This document shows, piece by piece, positions 13,700 through 20,026 of a stretch of 20,317 nucleotides of DNA. A program made the translations under genes and the position numbers. Origin of the DNA: a bacterium (GTDB taxonomy: Bacteria > Patescibacteriota > Minisyncoccia > Phycocordibacterales > UBA2163); assembly GCA_018648925.1 (NCBI GenBank), contig JABGQE010000011.1:1-20317 (forward strand), given 5' to 3'. The notes beneath the pieces were generated by a model, which made no database searches, was not told the origin of the DNA, and saw only the letters and a program-made list of their open reading frames with translations. Position 1 is the first letter of the stretch; the number at the start of each line of letters is the position of its first letter.

Positions 13700-14806
13700 A
13701 TGAGCAATATCGAACGCTTTATACGTAATTGGTCCTTTGCATTTAAGGGATTGATATTTACCTGTTGGATGTGTTGGGGTTTACAAGCACATATTGTTTT
13801 TAAAAACATAATTGTAAAAGACCGACAATATCAAAAAAGTAGAGATTACAAAACAGAATTTCAAAACAGAATTAAATTTGCAGATTTTATGAAAGAAAAG
13901 GTTGCTTCAGCAGAGTCAAAAGGTGTTCGTTATGGACACTATGACTATTACAAAGATCTGATAGATATTGATATGAAAGAAGTAGAGTTGGGTAATCCAG
14001 CTATGTTGCTTAGTGGACATGTGGCGCAACTACAGAATATCTCAAATAGAAATCTTAAGAAAGGATATTTCACAAATGAGGATTTTTACACAGCAAGGGA
14101 TGCTTATTTCTTTGCTCGTCCTGTTGATAGATTGAACAATGAACAATTATCAATACCAAGTTTGAGCAAAGCATTAAACTGGTTAAAATCTTTATATCTA
14201 AAATCTTTACTACTAAGCTTCTTACTATACCTTGTAAGGATATCGGAATGGGGAAGTATCCCAGGTAAAATATTAGCAGACAAGAAAAAGTTTTTGCTAG
14301 CTGTGTTTGGATGGTTTTATTATCTATTCAAATATCCAAACAATGTTCTTAGGGAAGTTCGCGTTGAAGCAGAGCTCAGAAAAGTTGGAAACTTCTTTCG
14401 TAAATTAACTCACGAAGAAAAAGAAACTGTGAGAGAGTTTGCGAATAGTGAGAATTATCATGGTTGGATTGTTGGTTTCAGGAGAGAGTATAAGGTTTCG
14501 TTTGAGAGGACTCTCGCGGTGGCTTTGGTATCTCTTGTAATGTCCAATATGTTGTTTGCAACGTGTGCAAATGGAGGAGCCAATCTAAGGGATGGCCCGC
14601 CGACTACATATGTGCAAGATTATGACTGTGGTAATGATGCTTGTTCTATAGAAGCAGAAGACGATGCTTTCATTGTCTATTTAGACAGTAAAGCAGATAT
14701 TCATCTGTTGTTGAGTGGAATGAAAAGATTTTCTGAATTTTTTCATCAGATCGTCTTAGACAAAAAGATCGATCGGGTTCCGATTGTTAGTCGTTATGCT
14801 AGATAA
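13700..14806 (+). CDS. Unknown membrane protein, first gene of barrel cassette
   Basis: The 368-residue protein is preceded by a strong SD run (AAAGGGGG, about 8 nt before ATG). It has a hydrophobic segment at about 14-35 (FAFKGLIFTCWMCWGLQAHI), a charged soluble region to about 155, and two further hydrophobic stretches (about 162-180 and 197-213). A helical basic region follows (LREVRVEAELRKVGNFFRKL). A last hydrophobic helix (about 269-290) ends in CANGG, and an acidic tail contains CGNDAC. The final helix followed by small residues and Cys could anchor or export the tail. I do not recognise a family. It is 38 nt upstream of the barrel-like gene and shares its SD style, so the two probably form one unit. 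Confidence 0.75.
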   Translation: MSNIERFIRNWSFAFKGLIFTCWMCWGLQAHIVFKNIIVKDRQYQKSRDYKTEFQNRIKFADFMKEKVASAESKGVRYGHYDYYKDLIDIDMKEVELGNPAMLLSGHVAQLQNISNRNLKKGYFTNEDFYTARDAYFFARPVDRLNNEQLSIPSLSKALNWLKSLYLKSLLLSFLLYLVRISEWGSIPGKILADKKKFLLAVFGWFYYLFKYPNNVLREVRVEAELRKVGNFFRKLTHEEKETVREFANSENYHGWIVGFRREYKVSFERTLAVALVSLVMSNMLFATCANGGANLRDGPPTTYVQDYDCGNDACSIEAEDDAFIVYLDSKADIHLLLSGMKRFSEFFHQIVLDKKIDRVPIVSRYAR

Positions 14807-14844
14807 TTTAAAAACTAATTTAATGACTAATAGAGGGGACTACG

Positions 14845-15804
14845 ATGAGGATTTTCAGAACAGTATTATTGATTTTTATGTTATCGGTGTCTGTTTTTGC
14901 ATATGCAGAACCAGAGCCATTGATTCCAAAACTTAGTCTACCTAAAGGTATGACGCTCAAGTCAATTGGGTGGATTCAGCAGGCTTATAAAGAGCATAAA
15001 AATTATGGCAGTACCCAGTTAAATGGGTTTCGTATCAAGACATTTTTAGAAACCAAAGGTTCATTTAGAGCTGTTGGTGAAATAGAATTTTCTCATATGG
15101 ACCGTCCAGATACAAATTGGCTTAGACAGCTCTACGGAGCATACAAAGTCACTGAGAAATGGGAGATTCGAGTAGGTAGGTTGTTACAACCTGGACTCTA
15201 TCCCACACCAATACCGTACTTGCTCCAGACTGTTAAGTATCCAAGAGATGTGTTTCATTGGTATGGATATGGAGTACAAGCAAAAGGTGATTTAGGTAAC
15301 GGATGGAGCCTGCTTTTAGAGGTTACTGGTAACAGTGATGTGACCTTCTACAAAGAAGATCAATTTAGGCAGGCTGAATTTTCTGGAAGGTTAGAGAAAT
15401 GGATTGAAAGTTTGCGTTTGAATGTAGCTACAACGTTTCATGTGTCGCATGAGTTTTCTATGGTTGGTGCTGATATTAGATATCAGCCAACAGAGAAACT
15501 GTTTTTCAGAGGGTTGGTCTATCATGCGGACTATCTTGGAGGTGAGCTTACATATGGTGGGCATTTACTTGCCGAGTATAAAGTTCTTGAAACCAAATGG
15601 CTCAATGGTAAATTTCATACTATGATTGATTATCGTGACGAAGAAACCCAAAAACTTCATTATAATGATGCAATTTTAACAAATGGAATAACTATTGAGA
15701 CAAAGAATGACAGATGGTCAGGAACCATTGATTACGAGACGTATTTTAGCGGAGATGAGCCAGATAAAGGTAGGTGGTTGATTCAAGCTCAGTTTAGATT
15801 TTAG
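14845..15804 (+). CDS. Outer-membrane beta-barrel (porin-like) protein with signal peptide
   Basis: The 319-residue product starts with a classical signal peptide (MRIFRTVLLIFMLSVSVFAY, with AYA|EPEP as likely cleavage near residue 22). The rest is a series of amphipathic strands with alternating hydrophobic residues and many Tyr, Trp and Gly, such as FRAVGEIEFSHMD, WEIRVGRLLQPGLYPT, SLLLEVTGNSDV, KLFFRGLVYHADY and WSGTIDYETYF. It ends QAQFRF with a C-terminal Phe, the sorting signal for BAM-assembled outer-membrane proteins. The GRLLQPGLYPTPIPY stretch resembles the OprP/OprO-type phosphate-porin region. The SD AGAGGGGA precedes the ATG, and a strong terminator follows. It is unexpected in a CPR genome, which should lack a classical outer membrane. 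Alternatives are a surface barrel of another kind or recent transfer. Confidence 0.75.
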   Translation: MRIFRTVLLIFMLSVSVFAYAEPEPLIPKLSLPKGMTLKSIGWIQQAYKEHKNYGSTQLNGFRIKTFLETKGSFRAVGEIEFSHMDRPDTNWLRQLYGAYKVTEKWEIRVGRLLQPGLYPTPIPYLLQTVKYPRDVFHWYGYGVQAKGDLGNGWSLLLEVTGNSDVTFYKEDQFRQAEFSGRLEKWIESLRLNVATTFHVSHEFSMVGADIRYQPTEKLFFRGLVYHADYLGGELTYGGHLLAEYKVLETKWLNGKFHTMIDYRDEETQKLHYNDAILTNGITIETKNDRWSGTIDYETYFSGDEPDKGRWLIQAQFRF

Positions 15805-15819
15805 AATTAAGGTAGTGTT

Positions 15820-15868
15820 AAGGCTTCAGGCAAAATTGCAGAATATCGCAATTTACCTGAAGCCTTTT
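15820..15868 (+). terminator. Terminator of the barrel cassette
   Basis: AAGGCTTCAGG and AATTGC (15820 on) pair with GCAATT and CCTGAAGCCTT, giving a long stem with one bulge and an 8-nt loop. The end, CCTTTT, provides a short T-run. It begins 15 nt after the barrel gene stop codon. Confidence 0.8.
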
Positions 15869-15942
15869 AGTTATCCACATAAAGGACAGTCCTTTGTGTT
15901 TTTTATATTACAATATAGATATTAATAACTAATTTTAATAAT

Positions 15943-16344
15943 ATGGAATTATCAATATTTCTTGTACAGATTATCGGTATCTATTTCTTAGTAGTCGGTA
16001 TTTCTGCTCTTATTAAGTCAAAAGAATGGCAGCATGTTTTAAAGCATCTTATGGAGCATGAGCACACAGCTCTCGTATATGTTGCGGCAATCTTTACTTT
16101 TATCTTAGGTCTTATTGTTGTGTTAAGTCACAATGTTTGGACAGGAGATGCCCCAACTATCATCGCAACAGTAGTTGGGTGGCTTATCTTAGTAAAAGGA
16201 GCGACTTATTTCCTGCTTCCTAATAGAGTTTGGGTTAGTTGGATGCGGAAGATAAACAGTTTGAAGTTATTTAAGATAGTTGGAGTCATCTATATAATCA
16301 TAGGTGCTTATATGGCTTACAATGGATTTGGCTTAGGAGCTTAG
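15943..16344 (+). CDS. Small four-helix membrane protein, unknown
   Basis: The 133-residue protein has four hydrophobic helices (about 5-24, 43-61, 70-91 and 108-127). A His-rich loop between the first two reads WQHVLKHLMEHEHTA. A short positively charged loop (SWMRKINSLKLFK) precedes the last helix. It ends one base before a perfect bidirectional terminator and is convergent with a ZIP metal transporter. The His cluster next to a metal transporter is suggestive but not evidence of a shared job. I do not recognise the family. The leader is AT-rich without an SD site. Confidence 0.7.
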   Translation: MELSIFLVQIIGIYFLVVGISALIKSKEWQHVLKHLMEHEHTALVYVAAIFTFILGLIVVLSHNVWTGDAPTIIATVVGWLILVKGATYFLLPNRVWVSWMRKINSLKLFKIVGVIYIIIGAYMAYNGFGLGA

Positions 16345-16391
16345 ACAAAACAAAACACCGCCGAGCGAAGCTCGGCGGTGTTTTGTTTTGT
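16345..16391. terminator. Bidirectional terminator between the membrane protein and ZIP genes
   Basis: A 22-bp perfect stem with GAA loop carries the core CACCGCCGAGC-GAA-GCTCGGCGGTG and A-rich/T-rich outer arms. It fills the space exactly between the two convergent stop codons and serves both strands. Confidence 0.95.
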
Positions 16392-17171
16392 TTAAATTTC
16401 AAATCCTAAAAGTGCAAACATTATTGCAATGCCGATTACGATGGCAATAAATTGTAGCAGTGACTTCTTTATTCCAGGTGTTTTGTGAAGCTCTGGTACT
16501 AGGTCTGAACCAGCGATGTAGAGGAAGCCACCAGCTGCAAAAGCTATAAGAAGTGGTATGTGTGCTTCAATATTTTCACCAAATATAAATACAATAGCAG
16601 TACCGAGTATTGCAAAGAGAGATGAGAAGAAATTAAATAGAATAGCTTTTAGTTTTGAATATCCTGAATGGATAAGAACTGCAAAGTGTCCTATCTCTTG
16701 TGGTATCTCATGCAAGATTATCGCAACAGTGGTAGCGATGCCGACTTCAATACTTATAAAATAGCTTACACCTATTATTATTCCGTCTATCATATTGTGT
16801 ATTGCATCTGACGTAAGTATAAGAGGTCCCATTGGGTGGACTTCTTCATTTTGTTTGTTTTTGCATTCGTCTGTCTCGCAGCTGTGTTCATGGGAGTGGT
16901 TCCATCGTATAAACTTCTCAAGTACGAAGAACAGCATTATGCCGACAAGTATGGCAAGAGATGCTGTAGAAGCGTTTTCTATCTCGTTAAATGCTTCTGG
17001 TATAAGGTGTATTATGGCATCACCAAAAAGCGCCCCCACTGACAAACTTACAAGAAGGAATGTTATCTTTTTCAAGAAATTCTGCCTAAAACTAAGAGAA
17101 AATAAGCCTACTAGGGATATAAGGCTTACTATTATTACACTTAAAAATGCGTATATAGCGATAGTGCTCAT
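16392..17171 (-). CDS. ZIP-family divalent metal transporter
   Basis: The 259-residue protein has about eight hydrophobic helices. The ZIP signatures are present: helix 2 with GALFGDAIIHLIPEAF, helix 4 with TSDAIHNMIDGIIIG (the HNxxDG metal site) and helix 5 with HEIPQEIGHFAVLIHSGYS (the HExPxExGxxAxLxxxG motif). A His/Cys-containing cytoplasmic loop (HSHEHSCETDECKN) lies between helices 3 and 4, the usual regulatory metal-binding loop. The family imports zinc, iron or manganese into the cytoplasm. The start at 17171 is supported by an extended -10 only 6 nt upstream. Confidence 0.93.
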   Translation of the reverse strand: MSTIAIYAFLSVIIVSLISLVGLFSLSFRQNFLKKITFLLVSLSVGALFGDAIIHLIPEAFNEIENASTASLAILVGIMLFFVLEKFIRWNHSHEHSCETDECKNKQNEEVHPMGPLILTSDAIHNMIDGIIIGVSYFISIEVGIATTVAIILHEIPQEIGHFAVLIHSGYSKLKAILFNFFSSLFAILGTAIVFIFGENIEAHIPLLIAFAAGGFLYIAGSDLVPELHKTPGIKKSLLQFIAIVIGIAIMFALLGFEI

Positions 17172-17177
17172 ATGTAG

Positions 17178-17186
17178 ATAATAGCA
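17178..17186 (-). promoter_or_regulatory. Extended -10 promoter of the ZIP gene (leaderless)
   Basis: On the minus strand TGCTATTAT, a TGn-extended -10, is followed by 6 nt (CTACAT) and the ATG at 17171. No SD site is possible in such a transcript. Confidence 0.5.
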
Positions 17187-17250
17187 TAATTGCCTTTTAT
17201 AATAGAGGGGTATATATTATAGATACATTATTAATCTAAATTTATAAGAT

Positions 17251-18066
17251 ATGCATAACGAAACAAATAGTAATCACGGTTGTGGTTTTGGAGGAGGAAG
17301 AGTAAAGAGAATGCTCGTAATAGTACTTCTGGTACTGGCACTATTTCTAATATTTAAAACACTTAATACTATAAAAGAGTATAGATTTATAGGTGGTGGA
17401 GTCTCTGCGACAAATACAATAAATGTATCTGGTGAAGGAGAAGTGTTTGCAGTTGCAGACATTGCAGAGTTTTCTTTTTCTGTGGTTGAGCAGAAAGATA
17501 CAGTTAGCGAAGCACAAGAGATAGCTGCACAGAGAGTAAACAGCATTTTAGATTTTCTTGAAAAGAGTGGCGTAGAAGAGACAGATATTAAAACAACAAA
17601 TTATAATGTTTACCCGCGTTATGAGTTTGAAAGAGAGGCTTGTAGTGGAGGTTTTTGTCCTCCAGGGGAGAGGGTACTCAAAGGTTTTGAAGTTAGTCAG
17701 AGTATTTCTGTAAAGGTTCGTGACACAGGCGATGCTGGCACAGTACTTTCAGGTATCGGTGAGCTTGGAGCGAGTAATATAAGCGGACTTAACTTTACTA
17801 TTGATGACGAAGATGATTTACAAGAGAGTGCACGGAAGATTGCAATAGAAGATGCGCAAGCAAAAGCAAAACAACTTGCAAAAGATTTAGATGTTAAATT
17901 AGTGCGAGTGGTAAACTTTTCAGAGTTTGGAAGTAGTCCAAGATTCAAGACATTTGCAGTTGCAGAAATGGCATCGCTTGATAATGCAGGGGGAGGTATT
18001 CCTGAAATCCCAGTTGGAGAAAATAAGATTACTTCTAATGTAAGTATTACTTACGAGATACGATAG
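17251..18066 (+). CDS. SIMPL-domain (DUF541) membrane-anchored protein
   Basis: The 271-residue protein has a short hydrophilic start, one transmembrane helix (about 20-38) and an extracytoplasmic SIMPL domain. That domain begins INVSGEGEVFAVADIAEFSF and continues through KSGVEETDIKTTNYNVYPRY and DAQAKAKQLAKDLDVKLVRV. The family is widespread, forms oligomeric assemblies in some bacteria and has no agreed biochemical role. Two Cys (ACSGGFC) lie in the loop after the PRYEFE strand. A TATAAT lies at 17198-17203 and predicts a leader of about 40 nt, which is AT-rich without an SD site. Confidence 0.9.
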   Translation: MHNETNSNHGCGFGGGRVKRMLVIVLLVLALFLIFKTLNTIKEYRFIGGGVSATNTINVSGEGEVFAVADIAEFSFSVVEQKDTVSEAQEIAAQRVNSILDFLEKSGVEETDIKTTNYNVYPRYEFEREACSGGFCPPGERVLKGFEVSQSISVKVRDTGDAGTVLSGIGELGASNISGLNFTIDDEDDLQESARKIAIEDAQAKAKQLAKDLDVKLVRVVNFSEFGSSPRFKTFAVAEMASLDNAGGGIPEIPVGENKITSNVSITYEIR

Positions 18067-18075
18067 TGATATAAT
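18067..18075 (+). promoter_or_regulatory. Extended -10 promoter of the 73-residue gene
   Basis: TGATATAAT (18067-18075) starts directly after the SIMPL stop codon and predicts a leader of about 57 nt that contains a real SD (AAGGAAGGGG) before the ATG at 18139. The -35 is weak (TTACTT, 18047-18052). Confidence 0.5.
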
Positions 18076-18138
18076 AAATACAGAAAATAAATTGTACATA
18101 ATTTCTTAGTACTAACCTTTTTAAGGAAGGGGTATGTT

Positions 18139-18360
18139 ATGGCGAGTCTAATTGGTATTATGGATGGGGAAAGTTTTTCTATAAAGGTTCGCAGTTGCAC
18201 ATTTTCAAATTTTAATGAATGTGCAAGACTCAGAGGGATGTTATCTGACGAAAGAAAAAAAAGTAGATTAATAGGCAGAATATGCAGAGCGGTACTTAAA
18301 AGCGGAAAAGAGTTAAACGATAGTTCTCTCGACGAATATATTCAAAAACATACGAAATAA
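18139..18360 (+). CDS. Small unknown soluble protein (73 residues)
   Basis: The product (MASLIGIMDGESFSIKVRSC at the start) has no hydrophobic helix or signal. Its middle is basic (RLRGMLSDERKKSRLIGRIC) and its C-terminus helical and mixed-charge (DSSLDEYIQKHTK). Two Cys lie at about residues 20 and 28, and a third at about 50. The strong SD AAGGAAGGGG, spaced 8 nt from the ATG, supports translation. I do not recognise a family. A nucleic-acid-binding or regulatory role would fit the composition but is unproven. Confidence 0.6.
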   Translation: MASLIGIMDGESFSIKVRSCTFSNFNECARLRGMLSDERKKSRLIGRICRAVLKSGKELNDSSLDEYIQKHTK

Positions 18361-18383
18361 ACTAAGTATTTTTAGCTATATTT

Positions 18384-18424
18384 AACCCCGCTGGAAGTCA
18401 TTCGTGACTACTTCCAGTGGGGTT
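18384..18424 (+). terminator. Probable terminator after the 73-residue gene
   Basis: The outer arms AACCCC and GGGGTT and the inner arms CTGGAAGT and ACTTCCAG pair around an 11-nt loop. There is no good T-run on the plus strand, so termination is less certain than for the other hairpins here. A second weak hairpin with a T-run (ACCCCGACGGGTGTTTTTT, 18459-18477) follows just before secE. Confidence 0.5.
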
Positions 18425-18488
18425 GACTATTTCTCTAAAATGAGTAATATATAGATAAACCCCGACGGGTGTTTTTTAATACAAAATT

Positions 18489-18671
18489 ATGAAATTAATC
18501 AATTATATCAAGGATACAAGAGGAGAACTAAAGCATGTAAGCTGGCCAACAAGAAGGCAGGCTATAGTGTTTACAGCGCTTGTTATTATAATCTCGCTGT
18601 TTACAGCAATGCTGTTAGGGTTCTTTGACTTTATCTTTTCGTATTTACTAGAAAACTTCGTAATAAATTAA
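18489..18671 (+). CDS. secE: Preprotein translocase subunit SecE
   Basis: The 60-residue product matches the short bacterial SecE. It has an amphipathic surface helix with the conserved ELKHVSWPTRRQAI (about residues 13-26) and a single transmembrane helix (about 27-50). SecE clamps SecY in the SecYEG channel. It is followed by nusG, the classical secE-nusG-rplK order. The leader has no SD site. Confidence 0.95.
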   Translation: MKLINYIKDTRGELKHVSWPTRRQAIVFTALVIIISLFTAMLLGFFDFIFSYLLENFVIN

Positions 18672-18806
18672 CGAGTGTAGTGAGTATAATTTATACGAAC
18701 CCCCTTCTTTTCGCGCAAGCGAAGCGCGCAAAAGGAGGGGGTGATGATTTAGTAAAACAAATATTCATTATCATTCATATTTATTAACAAAATCTATCAT
18801 GGCAAA
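18662..18806 (+). repeat. Promoter-leader module, copy A (before nusG)
   Basis: This segment aligns along its whole length with 19343-19489. The last 70 bp (18737-18806), from GGGGGTGATG through the start codon to ATGGCAAA, differ from 19420-19489 at a single base. Upstream of that the two copies share the -10 TATAAT and the hairpin position but diverge in sequence. Confidence 0.9.
18685..18741 (+). promoter_or_regulatory. nusG promoter -10 and 5' leader hairpin
   Basis: TATAAT (18685-18690) predicts a start near 18697. A hairpin begins 3 nt later: CCCCCTTCTTTT (18700-18711) with AAAAGGAGGGGG (18730-18741), 12 bp including one G-U pair, extended by CGCGC/GCGCG. The T-run is inside the 5' arm and none follows the stem, so it is not a normal intrinsic terminator. 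It looks like a 5'-terminal stabilising or regulatory stem. Confidence 0.6.
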
Positions 18807-19344
18807 ACAAGACACAGCACAAAATAGAAATTGGTATGCGATCCATACATATTCAGGTTATGAAAATGCGGTAAAGCGTAATTTACGTCAGCGTATTGAA
18901 TCTTTGGGTATGGAAGACAAAATATTTGATGTTATCGTACCAACTGAAAAACAGATTAAAATTAAGGGAGGAAAAAGAGTAGAAGAAGACGAAAAGATAT
19001 ACCCAGGGTACATATTAGTAGATATGATAGTGGACGACGACTCATGGTATGTAGTACGTAACACGCCACGTGTTACAGGGTTTGTAGGCTCAGGTGTACA
19101 CCCAGTACCTCTTTCAAAAGGAGAGCTAGACTCACTTCTAAAGAGGATGGAGTCTGATGATGTGAAGCATAAGATAGAGCTTGCTATCTCAGACGCAGTG
19201 ACTATAATAGACGGACCGTTTAAAGAGATGGATGGGAAGGTGGCAGAAGTTGATAATGATAGGGGTAAGATTAAGGTGCTTGTATCAATGTTTGGACGAG
19301 AGACACCGGTGGAGCTAGACTTTTTACAAGTTAAGAAGATTTAG
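18799..19344 (+). CDS. nusG: Transcription termination/antitermination factor NusG
   Basis: The 181-residue product has the NGN domain (RNWYAIHTYSGYENAVKRNL at residues 9-28, then IFDVIVPTEKQ and YPGYILVDMIVDDDSWYVVR and NTPRVTGFVG). A flexible linker follows, then the C-terminal KOW domain (AVTIIDGPFKEMDGKVAEVD, with PVELDFLQVKKI at the end). It binds RNA polymerase and links it to the ribosome and Rho. Size is normal. Its leader is a near-copy of that of rplK. Confidence 0.97.
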   Translation: MAKQDTAQNRNWYAIHTYSGYENAVKRNLRQRIESLGMEDKIFDVIVPTEKQIKIKGGKRVEEDEKIYPGYILVDMIVDDDSWYVVRNTPRVTGFVGSGVHPVPLSKGELDSLLKRMESDDVKHKIELAISDAVTIIDGPFKEMDGKVAEVDNDRGKIKVLVSMFGRETPVELDFLQVKKI

Positions 19345-19489
19345 TAAATTAAGGAGAGAAGCGACTATAATTCACTTAACCCCCTCTTTTTCGCACGAAA
19401 GAAAAAAAGCGCAAAAAGAGGGGGTGATGATTTAGTAAAACAAATATTCATTATTATTCATATTTATTAACAAAATCTATCATGGCAAA
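19343..19489 (+). repeat. Promoter-leader module, copy B (before rplK)
   Basis: This is the second copy of the module described at 18662-18806. It starts just at the nusG stop codon and runs through -10, hairpin and a 57-nt leader into the first codons of rplK. The final 70 bp differ from copy A at one base only. Confidence 0.9.
19366..19424 (+). promoter_or_regulatory. rplK promoter -10 and 5' leader hairpin
   Basis: TATAAT (19366-19371) predicts a start near 19378. The hairpin CCCCCTCTTTTT (19380-19391) with AAAAAGAGGGGG (19413-19424) is 12 bp and perfect, with a larger A-rich loop than in copy A. Stem bases differ from copy A yet remain paired. Confidence 0.6.
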
Positions 19490-19907
19490 GAAAGCAGAAA
19501 AAAAATTAAAACTTCAGATACAAGCAGGTAAAGCAAACCCTGCTCCTCCTGTGGGCCCAGCGCTTGGACAAGCTGGAATAAACATCGGAGAGTTTGTAAC
19601 GAAGTTCAATGACGCAACTAAAGACATGATGGGAGACGTGATCCCTGTTGTGATTTCAGTATATGAAGATAGAAGTTTTGACTTTGTACTTAAGACACCA
19701 CCTGCGTCACGACTTTTACTTAAGACACTTGGTATAAAGAAAGGCTCAGGCAAGAACCTAACAAGTAAGGTTGGGAAAGCTACAAAGGCTCAGCTTATAG
19801 AGATAGCTACAAAGAAACTTCCTGACCTAAACACTAACGACCCAGAACAAGGCGCAAAGATTATAGCCGGCACAGCGCGAAGTATGGGGATAGAGACAGA
19901 TTTATAA
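19482..19907 (+). CDS. rplK: Ribosomal protein uL11
   Basis: The 141-residue product is a full-length uL11. The N-terminal domain has KLQIQAGKANPAPPVGPALG and QAGINIGEFVTKFNDAT. The C-terminal rRNA-binding domain has DRSFDFVLKTPPASRLLLK, GSGKNLTSKVGKATKAQLIE and the final GTARSMGIETDL. It binds the GTPase-associated region of 23S rRNA. A terminator follows directly, and rplA (uL1), its usual downstream partner, is not next. Confidence 0.97.
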   Translation: MAKKAEKKLKLQIQAGKANPAPPVGPALGQAGINIGEFVTKFNDATKDMMGDVIPVVISVYEDRSFDFVLKTPPASRLLLKTLGIKKGSGKNLTSKVGKATKAQLIEIATKKLPDLNTNDPEQGAKIIAGTARSMGIETDL

Positions 19908-19931
19908 ACAATCAATCATTGATTGACTTTA

Positions 19932-19966
19932 AACTTCCTATGCCGTAAGGTATAGGAAGTTTTTTG
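19932..19966 (+). terminator. Intrinsic terminator after rplK
   Basis: AACTTCCTATGCC-GTAA-GGTATAGGAAGTT is a 13-bp stem with a 4-nt loop, followed by a T-run (to 19965). It is 25 nt after the rplK stop and closes the secE-nusG-rplK cluster. Confidence 0.95.
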
Positions 19967-19971
19967 TTGCT

Positions 19972-20000
19972 TTGACACACTAAATATTAAAGAATATTTC
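19972..20000 (+). promoter_or_regulatory. Promoter of the NADAR-like gene
   Basis: A perfect TTGACA (19972-19977), a 17-nt spacer and TATTTC (19995-20000) predict a leader of about 20 nt. The leader contains the SD AAAAGGAG, 6 nt before the ATG at 20027. Confidence 0.45.
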
Positions 20001-20026
20001 AGATAAACTTAGAAAAGGAGAAGTAA

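Noticed and set aside
16558..17181. Several plus-strand open frames opposite the ZIP gene
   Set aside because: The minus-strand frame shows complete ZIP motifs (HNxxDG, HEIPQE); the plus-strand frames are unpatterned shadows.
18361..18372. ACTAAGTATTTT occurring here and in the 10045-10084 hairpin
   Set aside because: A 12-mer match in AT-rich DNA with different surroundings; too short to claim a repeat family.
18700..18741. Hairpin before nusG as an intrinsic terminator of secE
   Set aside because: There is no T-run after the 3' arm (it continues GTGATGATTT), and a TATAAT sits just upstream, so the hairpin more likely lies at the 5' end of the nusG transcript.
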